Of a stretch of DNA of 64,000 nt, positions 48,613-59,443 are shown in pieces (position 1 is the first letter of the stretch; every line of letters starts with the position of its first letter). Both the position numbers and the translations under genes were made by a program. The stretch comes from Pseudomonas sp. N040 (GTDB lineage: Bacteria; Pseudomonadota; Gammaproteobacteria; Pseudomonadales; Pseudomonadaceae), in assembly GCF_015637705.1 (NCBI RefSeq), contig NZ_JADOBE010000002.1, forward strand, positions 293,454 to 357,453. Direction: 5' to 3'. Below the pieces are notes generated by a model that saw nothing but the letters and a program-made list of their open reading frames with translations, was not told where the DNA came from and did not search any database.

Positions 48613-49815
48613 ATGAATACATCAACCAGAAAGCTATCCGTACTGTTTACCGCCATCGCCCTGGCCAGTCTGGCCGGCTGCTCCGACAAGGACGACAAGA
48701 CTGCAACTGCTCCGGCGGCTCCGGCAGCCAGCGAAACCGCGGCAGCCCCTGCTGCAACCGCGGATGCCTCGTCCAAAGTGATCAAGATTGCCCTGGCCGG
48801 CCCGAAAACCGGTCCGGTTGCCCAGTATGGCGACATGCAGTTCATCGGTGCCGAAATGGCCATCGAACAGATCAACAAGGCTGGTGGTGTCGACGGCATG
48901 CTGCTGGAAAGCGTGGTCTACGATGACGCCTGCGATCCGAAACAAGCCGTGGCCGTGGCCAACAAGGTGGTCAATGACAACGTCGACTACGTGGTCGGCC
49001 ATCTGTGCTCCAGCTCCACCCAGCCGGCGTCGGACATTTATGAAGACGAAGGCATCCTGATGATCACCGCGGCCTCCACCAGCCCGGACATCACCGCCCG
49101 CGGCCACAAGCTGACCTTCCGCACCATCGGCCTGGACAGCCTGCAGGGCCCGACCGCCGGCAACTTCATCGCCGACCATGTCAAGCCGAAGACTGTCGCC
49201 GTGATCCATGACAAGCAGCAGTACGGCGAAGGCATTGCTACTGCGGTCAAGTCCACCTTGGAAGGCAAAGGCGTTAACGTGGCCGTCTTCGAAGGCATCA
49301 ACGCCGGCGACAAGGACTTCTCCGCCCTGGTGGCCAAGCTCAAGCAGGCCAATGTCGACTTCGTCTACTACGGCGGCTACCACCCGGAACTCGGCCTGAT
49401 CCTGCGTCAGTCCGCTGAAAAAGGCCTGAAGGCCAAGTTCATGGGTCCGGAAGGCGTGGGCAACAAGGAAATTTCCGCCATTGCCGGCCCGGCCTCCGAA
49501 GGCCTGCTGGTCACCCTGCCGAAGTCGTTTGACCAGGATCCGAAGAACCAGGCACTGGTTGCCGCCTTCAAGGCCAAGCAGCAGGATCCGAGCGGTCCGT
49601 TCGTGTTCCCGGCCTACGCCGCCGTTCAGGTGATCGCCGAGTCGATCGACAAGGCCGACAGCACCGACACCGCCAAGGTTGCCGCGACCCTGCGCGCCAA
49701 CAGCTTCGACACCCCGACCGGCACCCTGGCCTTCGATGACAAGGGCGATCTGAAAGACTTCAGCTTCGTTGTCTACGAATGGCACCAGGACGGCTCCAAG
49801 ACCGAAGCCAAGTAA
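48613..49815 (+). CDS. Branched-chain amino-acid-type ABC transporter substrate-binding lipoprotein
   Basis: A 400-residue type I periplasmic binding protein (Peripla_BP_6). Signal peptide with lipobox LASLAGC (Cys23), an Ala/Pro-rich linker, then IKIALAGPKTGPVAQYGDMQ. Family members bind Leu/Ile/Val or related amino acids. Lipid anchoring differs from soluble BraC, suggesting a second system. Promoter-proximal gene with terminator behind it, so it is expected in excess. Confidence 0.9.
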   Translation: MNTSTRKLSVLFTAIALASLAGCSDKDDKTATAPAAPAASETAAAPAATADASSKVIKIALAGPKTGPVAQYGDMQFIGAEMAIEQINKAGGVDGMLLESVVYDDACDPKQAVAVANKVVNDNVDYVVGHLCSSSTQPASDIYEDEGILMITAASTSPDITARGHKLTFRTIGLDSLQGPTAGNFIADHVKPKTVAVIHDKQQYGEGIATAVKSTLEGKGVNVAVFEGINAGDKDFSALVAKLKQANVDFVYYGGYHPELGLILRQSAEKGLKAKFMGPEGVGNKEISAIAGPASEGLLVTLPKSFDQDPKNQALVAAFKAKQQDPSGPFVFPAYAAVQVIAESIDKADSTDTAKVAATLRANSFDTPTGTLAFDDKGDLKDFSFVVYEWHQDGSKTEAK

Positions 49816-49830
49816 GCCTCCGCAGTACCC

Positions 49831-49858
49831 AAAGCCCACTGCAACCGCAGTGGGCTTT
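49831..49858 (+). terminator. Strong terminator/attenuator between binding protein and livH
   Basis: AAAGCCCACTGC (49831-49842) and GCAGTGGGCTTT (49847-49858), a perfect 12-bp stem with AACC loop, then GTTTAT. Partial read-through would lower expression of the membrane genes. Confidence 0.88.
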
Positions 49859-49931
49859 GTTTATCCGAAAGTCACCCCTGTTTCAGAACATCCGCCACGC
49901 CCGCCGGGCGTGATGTTCCAGGAGTAAGGCA

Positions 49932-50851
<920 letters not shown>

Positions 50852-50855
<4 letters not shown>

Positions 50856-52111
50856 ACGCCACTACCCTCAAGACCGCCTTCTTCAGCGCCCTGCTGGTAC
50901 TGGCCGTGGCCTACCCGGTGCTCGGCCTGAAACTGACCACCGAAGGCATCGCGCTGCAAGTCCACGGCGCCAGCCCGGCCATGCTCTGGAGCATTGCCGG
51001 CGCGGCCGTGCTGATGTTCGTCTGGCAACTGCTGCGCAGCCGGCTGGACAGCCTCTGGGGCAAACTGCCGGAGCTGCCGAAAGTACCCGGCGCTGCCAGC
51101 AACTTCCTCACCCTGCCGTCAACCCAGCGCTGGATCATTCTCGGCCTGGTCATGCTCGGCCTGGTCTGGCCGTTCTTTGCCAGCCGCGGCTCGGTGGACA
51201 TCGCCACGCTGATCCTGATCTACGTGATGCTCGGCCTCGGCCTGAACATCGTGGTCGGCCTGGCCGGCCTGCTCGACCTCGGCTATGTCGGCTTCTACGC
51301 GGTCGGGGCCTACACCTACGCCCTGCTCTCGCACTACTACGGCCTGGGTTTCTGGACCTGCCTGCCGATCGCCGGGCTGATGGCGGCGTTCTTCGGGTTC
51401 ATCCTCGGCTTCCCGGTACTGCGCCTGCGCGGTGACTACCTGGCCATCGTTACCCTCGGCTTCGGCGAGATCATCCGCATCCTCCTGCGCAACATGACCT
51501 GGCTGACCGGCGGCCCCAACGGCATCAGCAACATCGACAAGCCAACGCTGTTCGGCCTGAGTTTCGAGCGCACCGCCGCCGAAGGCATGCAGACCTTCCA
51601 CGAATACTTCGGCATTGCCTACAACGGCATCAACAAGGTGATCTTCCTCTACCTGGTTGCCCTGCTGCTGGCGCTGCTGGCGCTGTTCGTGATCAACCGC
51701 CTGCTGCGCATGCCGATCGGCCGCGCCTGGGAAGCCCTGCGCGAAGACGAGATCGCCTGCCGTGCGCTGGGCATGAACCCGACCGTGATCAAGCTCTCGG
51801 CCTTTACCCTGGGCGCCACCTTCGCCGGTTTCGCCGGCAGCTTCTTTGCCGCCCGCCAGGGCCTGGTCACCCCCGAGTCGTTCACCTTCATCGAGTCGGC
51901 GATCATCCTCGCCATCGTCGTGCTCGGCGGCATGGGCTCGCAACTGGGCATCATCCTCGCGGCGGTAGTGATGATCCTGTTGCCCGAACTGATGCGCGAC
52001 TTCAGCGAGTACCGCATGCTGATGTTCGGCGCGCTGATGGTGCTGATGATGATCTGGCGTCCGCAGGGCCTGTTGCCCATGCAGCGTCCCCATCTGGAGT
52101 TGCAGCCATGA
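50852..52111 (+). CDS. livM: Branched-chain amino acid ABC transporter permease LivM
   Basis: A 419-residue permease with an N-terminal extension of two helices (about 5-65) before the conserved core ([20 protein letters not shown]). [18 protein letters not shown] is the coupling loop. Overlaps both neighbours by 4 bp. Confidence 0.93.
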
Positions 52112-52875
52112 GCCGCCCGATTCTCGAAGTCAGCGGCCTGAGCATGCGCTTTGGCGGCCTGCTGGCGGTCAACGGTGTCGCCCTGAAGGTGCAGCCAAAG
52201 CAGGTGGTATCGATGATCGGCCCCAACGGTGCCGGCAAGACCACTGTGTTCAACTGCCTGACCGGCTTCTACGAGCCCACCGATGGCGTGATCCTGCTCA
52301 ATGACGAGCCGATCCAGAACCTGCCGGGGCACAGGATTGCCCGCAAGGGCGTGGTCCGCACCTTCCAGAACGTCCGCCTGTTCAAGGAAATGACTGCGGT
52401 GGAGAACCTGCTGGTGGCCCAGCATCGCCACCTCAATACCAACTTCCTCGCCGGCCTGTTCAAGACCCCGGGGTTCCGCCGCAGCGAGCGCACGGCCATG
52501 GAGTTTGCCGCGCACTGGCTGGAGCAGGTCAACCTCACCGAGTTCGCCAACCGGCCGGCCGGCACCCTCGCCTACGGCCAGCAGCGCCGCCTGGAAATCG
52601 CCCGCTGCATGATGACCCGCCCGCGCCTGCTGATGCTCGACGAACCGGCCGCCGGACTGAACCCGCGCGAAACCGAAGACCTCAAGGCGCTGATCGGCAT
52701 GCTGCGCGACAAGCACGACGTTACCGTGCTGCTGATCGAACACGACATGAAGCTGGTGATGAGCATTTCCGACTACATCTACGTGATCAACCAGGGCACG
52801 CCCCTGGCTGACGGCACGCCCGAGCAGATCCGCAGCAACCCGGATGTGATCAAAGCCTATCTGGGAGAAGCCTGA
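52108..52875 (+). CDS. livG: ABC transporter ATPase LivG
   Basis: A 255-residue ATPase. GPNGAGKTT (Walker A, about 38-46), [15 protein letters not shown] (signature), [12 protein letters not shown] (Walker B) and the switch His in LLIEHDMKL. First ATPase of the pair. Confidence 0.93.
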   Translation: MSRPILEVSGLSMRFGGLLAVNGVALKVQPKQVVSMIGPNGAGKTTVFNCLTGFYEPTDGVILLNDEPIQNLPGHRIARKGVVRTFQNVRLFKEMTAVENLLVAQHRHLNTNFLAGLFKTPGFRRSERTAMEFAAHWLEQVNLTEFANRPAGTLAYGQQRRLEIARCMMTRPRLLMLDEPAAGLNPRETEDLKALIGMLRDKHDVTVLLIEHDMKLVMSISDYIYVINQGTPLADGTPEQIRSNPDVIKAYLGEA

Positions 52876-53576
52876 TGCTGCGTTTCGACAATGTCTCCAC
52901 CTTCTACGGCAAGATCCAGGCCCTGCACCACGTCAGTATCGAGGTGCAACAGGGTGAGATCGTGACCCTCATCGGCGCCAACGGCGCCGGCAAGTCAACC
53001 CTGTTGATGACCCTCTGCGGCTCGCCCCGCGCCAGCAGCGGCAGCATCCGCTACATGGGCGAGGAACTGGTCGGCCTCGACACCCCGGAGATCATGCGCA
53101 AGAGCATCGCGGTGGTCCCCGAAGGCCGCCGGGTGTTCGCCCGCCTGACCGTGGAGGAGAACCTCGCCATGGGCGGCTTCTTCACCGGGAAGGGCGATTA
53201 CCAGGAACAGATGGACAAGGTCCTGCACCTGTTCCCGCGCCTCAGGGAGCGCTTCGCCCAGCGCGCCGGCACCATGTCCGGCGGCGAGCAGCAGATGCTC
53301 GCGATCGGCCGCGCGCTGATGAGCAAGCCGCGCCTGCTGCTGCTCGACGAGCCCTCGCTGGGCCTGGCGCCGATCATCATCCAGCAGATCTTCGACATCA
53401 TCGAACAGCTGCGCCGCGACGGCGTGACCGTGTTCCTCGTCGAGCAGAACGCCAACCAGGCCCTGCGCCTGGCCGACCGTGCCTATGTACTGGAGAACGG
53501 CCACATCGTCATGCAGGGCAGTGGCGCCGAACTGCTGGTCGACCCGAAAGTGCGCGACGCCTACCTGGGTGGCTGA
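52875..53576 (+). CDS. livF: ABC transporter ATPase LivF
   Basis: A 233-residue ATPase. GANGAGKST, TMSGGEQQMLAIGRALM, LLLLDEPSLGLAP; Q in VFLVEQNANQ replaces the usual switch His, which is normal for LivF. Start overlaps the livG stop by one base (TGATG). Confidence 0.93.
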   Translation: MLRFDNVSTFYGKIQALHHVSIEVQQGEIVTLIGANGAGKSTLLMTLCGSPRASSGSIRYMGEELVGLDTPEIMRKSIAVVPEGRRVFARLTVEENLAMGGFFTGKGDYQEQMDKVLHLFPRLRERFAQRAGTMSGGEQQMLAIGRALMSKPRLLLLDEPSLGLAPIIIQQIFDIIEQLRRDGVTVFLVEQNANQALRLADRAYVLENGHIVMQGSGAELLVDPKVRDAYLGG

Positions 53577-53638
53577 ACCGGGCCTTCCGCTAATCCGTGT
53601 AGGTATCTACACCCCATGGGCATGAGCATTCTGGAAGG

Positions 53639-55468
53639 ATGAGCGCGTTGAACACACCTGGCCACAGGCGCCCCCGGGTCTGCCATATAGTCCCGGCAGC
53701 CGCCGGAGCTCGCTGGATGATGGAGCAACTTCGCGGCCTGCGGGACCAGCATGGCTGGGATGTGACTGCAGTCGTCAGCGCTGGGCAGGGCAGCTTGATC
53801 GACATGCTGCGCAAGGAAGGCATTGCCTACCATGTCGAACCAGGTTTTGTCCTCGATGGCGTCGCCTCGACGCTGCGCATGTTTGGCGTGGTCCTGCGCC
53901 TGATGCGCTTTTTCCGCAAGCACAGATTCGATGTGGTGCAATCCCATTTGCTGTTCGCCACGCTTCCCGCCCGCTTTGCGGCCTGGCTGGCAGTTACTCC
54001 CGTGCGTTTGACGATGTATCCCTCGCCCTACCACCTGGATGCCCCGATAACGCAGTGGATGGATCGCTTCAACTGGTGGATGGACAGCGGGCTGATTGCC
54101 TCCTGCCAGTACACCCGCACGCGCTTGCAGGAACTGGGCGTCAGCCCGGGGCGCATCGCGCTGATCTACTATGGAGCCGACGAAAGCAAGTATGCTCCCG
54201 ATCAGGTTATCCCCATTGATGTCACGGCCGAGTTCGGCTGGCCGGCTTCCACCCCGGTGATCGTCAAAGTTGCCTACTTCTACCCCAGGCAGCCGACTGG
54301 CGCCTGGACACCGGCTGCGGTGCATGACAAGAACCTCAAGGCTTTCGAGGATCTGATCGGGGCCATGCCGCTCATACACAAGACCTGTCCCGACGCCCGG
54401 CTGTTGCTGGTTGGTTCCGCCTGGGGGGCCGCCGGACAAGCCTACCTGGAAGAACTGCAGGCGCAGGTCCGCCTACTGCAACTCGAGCAGCACGTGGTCT
54501 TCACCGGTTTCAGGCACGATGTCAATTCGATCCTCAAACGTGCAAATGTTGCCGTCCAGGCTTCCATTTACGAGAACTCCGGCGGCGTGATCGAGTCGCT
54601 GATCATGGCCCGCCCGACCGTGGCCACAGCCGTGGGCGGCATGATCGACTGCGTGCTGGATGGCAAGACCGGGGTACTGGTGCGGCCGTCGGATCCGGCA
54701 GACATGGCCCGCGGCATCAGCAGCTTGCTTGCCGATCCGGCTTGGGCGGCAAAACTCGGCGAAAACGGGCGACAGTGGATGCTGGAGAATTTCTGCCTGG
54801 GCAAGTGCTGCGCCGATCTCGACCAGCTGTATCGCCGCTTGCTGGTGCAGAGTCAGCGTGGCGCCTACAACCCGCTGGTGTCCGCGCTGCGCTGCCTGAT
54901 AGGCCTGCCCTTGCTGTGCAGCTTGATTTTCCAGATTGCCTTCCGGGATTTCTATCTCCCGGCGCACTGGCCAACGCAGCGGCTGAAAATAAAGAACCTG
55001 CTGGTGCTGCCTCTGGTGGCCGACCTCTATTTCCGACGCCGGTTTTGGCCCTCCTCGCTACATTACCCATCGGCAGATCAGGTGGCGACAATCCCGCCGA
55101 GCATCCTCTGGGCCAATCGCAAGATTACTGCCCAGTACAGGCTCCAGCAGTGGATGGCGGCGTACCGTCCAGAGCCACAAGCAAATACTGGCGACCAGGC
55201 TTGCCGAACTGAATTGCGAAAAATAGCGCCCGCTGATGTCCGCAACCCGGCAACCTGCATGCCGAACCTTCCAGCCAGTGATCTGCCGCCACCCGGGTAT
55301 TCTCCCCAGCACAGCATCCGGCGGGCCAGCCACCGGGTAACGGCACGCCTGCAACTGCATGCGCGGATCTACCAGAACCAGTTCTCCTGTTTTTTGACGC
55401 GGTGCATCATACGAGTCCGCCTGCTCCCGCCCATTCAACACATTCGCCGCAAACTGCGGGATAAATAA
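53639..55468 (+). CDS. GT4-family glycosyltransferase with C-terminal extension
   Basis: A 609-residue retaining glycosyltransferase. N-lobe starts RVCHIVPAAAGARWMMEQLR; C-lobe has LLLVGSAWG and ENSGGVIESLIMARPTVATA, where the acidic pair is separated by six residues. Residues about 415-470 match the paralogue's C-terminal hydrophobic tail. The last 140 residues are Pro/Arg-rich and unlike it. GGAAGG abuts ATG 53639; the TTG at 53648 has better spacing and could be the start. Acceptor and sugar unknown; surface polysaccharide role from context. Confidence 0.8.
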   Translation: MSALNTPGHRRPRVCHIVPAAAGARWMMEQLRGLRDQHGWDVTAVVSAGQGSLIDMLRKEGIAYHVEPGFVLDGVASTLRMFGVVLRLMRFFRKHRFDVVQSHLLFATLPARFAAWLAVTPVRLTMYPSPYHLDAPITQWMDRFNWWMDSGLIASCQYTRTRLQELGVSPGRIALIYYGADESKYAPDQVIPIDVTAEFGWPASTPVIVKVAYFYPRQPTGAWTPAAVHDKNLKAFEDLIGAMPLIHKTCPDARLLLVGSAWGAAGQAYLEELQAQVRLLQLEQHVVFTGFRHDVNSILKRANVAVQASIYENSGGVIESLIMARPTVATAVGGMIDCVLDGKTGVLVRPSDPADMARGISSLLADPAWAAKLGENGRQWMLENFCLGKCCADLDQLYRRLLVQSQRGAYNPLVSALRCLIGLPLLCSLIFQIAFRDFYLPAHWPTQRLKIKNLLVLPLVADLYFRRRFWPSSLHYPSADQVATIPPSILWANRKITAQYRLQQWMAAYRPEPQANTGDQACRTELRKIAPADVRNPATCMPNLPASDLPPPGYSPQHSIRRASHRVTARLQLHARIYQNQFSCFLTRCIIRVRLLPPIQHIRRKLRDK

Positions 55469-55561
55469 GCGGGCAGCAGGCGTTGCTGTCGCACAACTCC
55501 CGGCCAACTGCGGTTATTTCCGCCGCCGGAATCGTCTTCTGAAACCTGAACCAGAGCTCCC

Positions 55562-56395
55562 ATGCCAACCGACATAACCCATTCACGCCGGATAAAGCCG
55601 ATGAACGCCAGCCAGGCAGCACTTGCCTGGCGCGACCTGGTAGAAAGCCTGAATATGTACTGGTTCTGGATGATGCTGGGCTGGCACGACATCAAGGAGC
55701 ATTACCGCGGCTCGATTCTGGGCCCACTCTGGCTCACCGTCACGACAGTCATCTTCGTGGGAGGACTGGGTCCGCTGTATGCCAAGCTGTTCTCGCTCAG
55801 CCTTGCCGAATACCTGCCCGGCATGGCGATCGGCCTGACCATCTGGCTATTCATCAACAGCACCGTCAACGAGTGCTGCAGTGCATTCATTGCATCGGCC
55901 CAGACGATCAAGCAAATCAGGCTGCCGCGGCTGGCACTGCTGCTTCGGGTGATCTGGAAGAATCTGTTAACCCAGGCGCATGTGATGCCCGTGTATATCG
56001 GCGTCCTGTTGTTCTATCGGGTTCCCAGCGCAGCCGAAGCCGCCATCGCAGCCCTGGGATTCATCATCGTCTGCCTCAACCTGATCTGGATAGGTTTGCT
56101 GGTCGCCATTCTCTGCGCCCGCTACAGGGACATCGCGCCACTGGTGAGCTCAATCATGCAAATCAGTTTCTTTGTTACGCCAATCATCTGGAGCGACAAC
56201 CTGCAAGCCATGAACAGCATGATCATCAATCTGAATCCCTTTGCGGCGTTCATCGAGATCGTTCGCGCACCGTTGCTTGGTGAGCAGATACCCGTGCCGT
56301 TGCTGGCGTTGGCGTTGAGCTGTCTCTGTGGCGGTTATGCCCTGGCGGCGGCGCTGTTCATTCGCTGCCGCAAGCAAATTGTTTACTGGGTCTAA
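55562..56395 (+). CDS. ABC-2 polysaccharide exporter permease (Wzm-like)
   Basis: A 277-residue permease with six helices. WHDIKEHYRGSILGPLWLTV and the amphipathic YRDIAPLVSSIMQISFFVTP stretch are the Wzm/KpsM signature. With the downstream ATPase it exports a finished glycan across the inner membrane. An in-frame ATG at 55601 is an alternative start. 3-bp gap to the ATPase. Confidence 0.88.
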   Translation: MPTDITHSRRIKPMNASQAALAWRDLVESLNMYWFWMMLGWHDIKEHYRGSILGPLWLTVTTVIFVGGLGPLYAKLFSLSLAEYLPGMAIGLTIWLFINSTVNECCSAFIASAQTIKQIRLPRLALLLRVIWKNLLTQAHVMPVYIGVLLFYRVPSAAEAAIAALGFIIVCLNLIWIGLLVAILCARYRDIAPLVSSIMQISFFVTPIIWSDNLQAMNSMIINLNPFAAFIEIVRAPLLGEQIPVPLLALALSCLCGGYALAAALFIRCRKQIVYWV

Positions 56396-56398
56396 GTC

Positions 56399-57157
56399 AT
56401 GGCCAGAATCGTTCTCGACCAGGTTTCGCTGTTGTTTCCCATCCTTCACCTGGACCACTGGTCATTCAAGAAATCGCTCCTCTCGACCGCAACGGGAGGC
56501 ACGATCATGCGCACCAGCCACAAGATACCAACGGTTGTGGCTCTGGATAAGATTTCCGGACACTTTACGGCAGGAGACCGCGTCGGTCTTATCGGTGCCA
56601 ATGGTGCGGGCAAATCCACCTTGCTGCGAATCATCGCCGGAATCTACGAACCATCGGAGGGCAGCGTCGAGGTATCCGGGACTATCCTGCCGATTCTCGA
56701 CATTGGCGTCGGTTTCAATCCGAACATGACGGGGCGCGAAAATATCCGTATGCAAGGCATGTACCTCGGCTACCGGCCGGCAGCGATGGAGCGCGTTGCT
56801 GGTGAAATTGAGGAATTCACCGAACTTGGCAACTATCTTGACCTACCTGTCCGCACCTATTCAGCCGGCATGCAGATGCGCCTTTCCCTGGGTGTCGCAA
56901 CAGCCATGCGCCCCGATATCCTGCTCATGGACGAATGGCTGCTGGCCGGAGATGCTGCCTTCCTGTCGAAGGCCCGCGAGCGCCTGGAAAAGTTCGTGGC
57001 GAATGCCTCGATACTGTTTATTGCCTCGCACTCCGAGTCGATCATTCGGCAATGGTGCAACAAGGCCATTTATCTCAAAGGCGGGAAAATTGCATGTTGC
57101 GGTACTGTCGACGAGGCAATGGATGCCTACCAGCATGACGTACTGCATCAGGTCTGA
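56399..57157 (+). CDS. ABC exporter ATPase (Wzt/KpsT-like)
   Basis: A 252-residue ATPase. GANGAGKST at 66-74, PILDIGVGFNPNMTGREN, YSAGMQMRLSLG (signature) and ILLMDEWLLAGD. It lacks the C-terminal carbohydrate-binding domain of long Wzt proteins, so it does not recognise a modified glycan end and is closer to KpsT/RfbE short types. Converges with the second glycosyltransferase gene. Confidence 0.9.
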   Translation: MARIVLDQVSLLFPILHLDHWSFKKSLLSTATGGTIMRTSHKIPTVVALDKISGHFTAGDRVGLIGANGAGKSTLLRIIAGIYEPSEGSVEVSGTILPILDIGVGFNPNMTGRENIRMQGMYLGYRPAAMERVAGEIEEFTELGNYLDLPVRTYSAGMQMRLSLGVATAMRPDILLMDEWLLAGDAAFLSKARERLEKFVANASILFIASHSESIIRQWCNKAIYLKGGKIACCGTVDEAMDAYQHDVLHQV

Positions 57158-57176
57158 CTCAGATCGGCGACGCTGG

Positions 57177-58640
57177 CTATGCGCGGCCAAGCCACTTGCG
57201 CAGACGGCGGCGGATTCCAAAATTCGTCGGGTGCCTGCCGATAAAGGCATATACCCGGTAAAGCAGTGTTCGCAGGGGCTGAATCCAGGCTTTCAGCTGC
57301 CAGGGCCGCAACCCCAGATCCCACTTGCGCAACAGATACGCGTCAAACAGGCAGTAGCGCAGGACGATTATCAGGCACAAGGCGCCACCCAGCATCAGTC
57401 GGTAGACTGTGACCAGCGGACGATAACCTGCCGGCGCCTGAGCAATCTTGCTTGCGTACAACTCGGCTAGGCGCTCCACCGTGTGCCGCAGAGTAAAACC
57501 CGCCAGCATTCTTTGCCGTCCGGCAATGCCGATCGCGCGGGCGGCCTCGGGGTCCTGCAACAGCCGCATGACGCCCTCTGCAAGCGACCTGGGGTTTGCA
57601 GGCTCTACCAGGACACCGGTTTGCCCATCCACTACGCTGTCCACCATGCCGCCCACCCGGGTCGCAACAGTGGGGCACGCCATCAGCAGGGACTCGATGG
57701 TCCCGCCCAGATTTTCGCTAAGGGAACACTGGACCGCCACATCCAGACCGCGCAGCACGGCCGAGATATCGGTACGAAACCCGGCGAACACCACGCTCTG
57801 GTCAAGGCCAAGCTTCAGGACAAGGGCTTGCATCTTTTCCAGATACTCGCGGCCACCCTGCTCCCAGCCAGAGCCGACAAACAGCACCTTGGCCTGCGGA
57901 TATCTTTCCAGGATCAGCGGCAAGGCCCGCACAAGGTCTTCCTGACTTTTTACCGAACGGCCCTGAACCTGCCGCGGGATCCAGCGATTAACCGGAAGCT
58001 CCGGGTAAAAGTACGCAATCATGCCGATCAGGCGGGTTTCCGCGCCCCAACCATATTCGGCACGCAGATCCGCCGGGGACACGGCATCGGGATTGAACCT
58101 GGTCTCATCCGGACCGTAGTAGATCACGCTCAAGCGCTCCGGCGGCACGCCCATCTGCTGATAAAGTGAGCGCGTGAACTCACAGGAAGCAATGATTGTA
58201 GTGTCCAGCCACTGCGTATATCGGTCGATCCAGCGGGGCGTATCGGCTTCCAGGTGAAATGGACCGGCAATCATCGACAACCGAACCGGAACGTCCGAGA
58301 ACCAGGCCGCGATACGGCCAATCACCATCGAGTGAAACAGGTGCGTCTGGACCACATCAAAGCGTTCGCGCTTGAGCAAGCGCACCAACTGCACGACCTT
58401 GCGGGGTAGCGATAGCAGGTCTGCATTCGAAGTGAAGTCGAAGTTCGAGGCAAAAACCGTGATACCGGCTGCCCGGAAGCGATCGACAAGCTCCCCCTCT
58501 AGACCATTCAGGATGACCGCCACTTCATAGCCATGCCGATCGCGCAGATCGCGCAACTGCTCGAATACCCACTTGGCGCCCTCTGTCGTGGCGGCGATGT
58601 GGCATACCTTGGGGGCGGTGGCCTGAACTGGTTTTCTCAT
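57177..58640 (-). CDS. GT4-family glycosyltransferase, paralogue of the gene at 53639
   Basis: A 487-residue GT4 enzyme. KVCHIAATTEGAKWVFEQLR, RFDVVQTHLFHS, SVIYYGPDET, VLFVGSGWEQGG and ENLGGTIESLLMACPTVATR align with the other transferase through the whole length. The C-terminal ~75 residues include a hydrophobic helix and a basic tail. I choose ATG 58640, which places the CHI motif 12 residues in, as in the paralogue; ATGs at 58712 and 58769 remain possible. Opposite strand to the exporter. Confidence 0.82.
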   Translation of the reverse strand: MRKPVQATAPKVCHIAATTEGAKWVFEQLRDLRDRHGYEVAVILNGLEGELVDRFRAAGITVFASNFDFTSNADLLSLPRKVVQLVRLLKRERFDVVQTHLFHSMVIGRIAAWFSDVPVRLSMIAGPFHLEADTPRWIDRYTQWLDTTIIASCEFTRSLYQQMGVPPERLSVIYYGPDETRFNPDAVSPADLRAEYGWGAETRLIGMIAYFYPELPVNRWIPRQVQGRSVKSQEDLVRALPLILERYPQAKVLFVGSGWEQGGREYLEKMQALVLKLGLDQSVVFAGFRTDISAVLRGLDVAVQCSLSENLGGTIESLLMACPTVATRVGGMVDSVVDGQTGVLVEPANPRSLAEGVMRLLQDPEAARAIGIAGRQRMLAGFTLRHTVERLAELYASKIAQAPAGYRPLVTVYRLMLGGALCLIIVLRYCLFDAYLLRKWDLGLRPWQLKAWIQPLRTLLYRVYAFIGRHPTNFGIRRRLRKWLGRA

Positions 58641-58804
58641 CTTGGCTATTGGATGCGCTAAGAGGGCTGTTGTGCAAGCAACCGGAGCAGCAGCGGCTGT
58701 CTGCAACTGCATGAGCCTATGCAGCTCCCGGCTCCTCGTATAGAGTCGAATCGATAAAAACCGGCTCACACTATAACGTTAGGCTATACGGACGATTGCT
58801 GGCC

Positions 58805-59443
58805 ATGAAAGTTGCAATTCTGGGCGCCGGCGGACACGCAAAAGTGATTTGCGACGCCATCGATGCAATCGGGGAACATACAATCATTGGCCTGTTCGAT
58901 GACAACCCCGAGCTATGGGGCAGCACGCTATTGGGCTGTCATCCTGTTCTCGGCGTCATTGACGCCTGGCCACAGCATGCTCCCGAAGCAGTGGTTATCG
59001 GCGTGGGAGACAATACGCTGCGTAAAATGCTTTTCGAGCGACTGAAGGCCGCCAATGCGAAAATCCTCTCGGTCGTCCATCCGAAAGCAACGCTCGGACA
59101 GGATGTAAGTCTTGGCGAAGGTACCGTCATTTTTGCCCATGCGGTCGTCAACTGCGGCAGTGTGGTTGGCGCCAATGTCATCCTGAACACGTCCAGCACT
59201 GTGGATCATGATTGCCGCATAGGTGCGCATGCACACCTTGCCGGCGGTGTCACCGTGGCCGGTGGCGTCCGCATCGGTGAAGGGGTTTTCCTTGGAACAG
59301 CCGCCACGGTCATTCCAAATCTGACGATAGGCGACTGGGCGATCGTCGGTGCCGGCTCCGTTGTTGTTGGCGACATCAGAGAACAAGCAACCGTGGTCGG
59401 TGTACCCGCGAGACCCATCCGAGGAAAGACGATTGATAGCTAA
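58805..59443 (+). CDS. NeuD/PglD-type sugar O/N-acetyltransferase
   Basis: A 212-residue left-handed beta-helix acyltransferase. N-terminal Rossmann-like part (MKVAILGAGGHAKVICDAID), hexapeptide repeats from about 95, and STVDHDCRIGAHAHLAGGVT with the catalytic His. Such enzymes acetylate 4-amino-dideoxy sugars. TTG at 58796 or ATG 58805 could start it. Confidence 0.85.
   Translation: MKVAILGAGGHAKVICDAIDAIGEHTIIGLFDDNPELWGSTLLGCHPVLGVIDAWPQHAPEAVVIGVGDNTLRKMLFERLKAANAKILSVVHPKATLGQDVSLGEGTVIFAHAVVNCGSVVGANVILNTSSTVDHDCRIGAHAHLAGGVTVAGGVRIGEGVFLGTAATVIPNLTIGDWAIVGAGSVVVGDIREQATVVGVPARPIRGKTIDS

Noticed and set aside
55058..55507. Minus-strand frame over the extension of the first glycosyltransferase
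   Set aside because: No family features; checked as an explanation for the odd C-terminus but not convincing.
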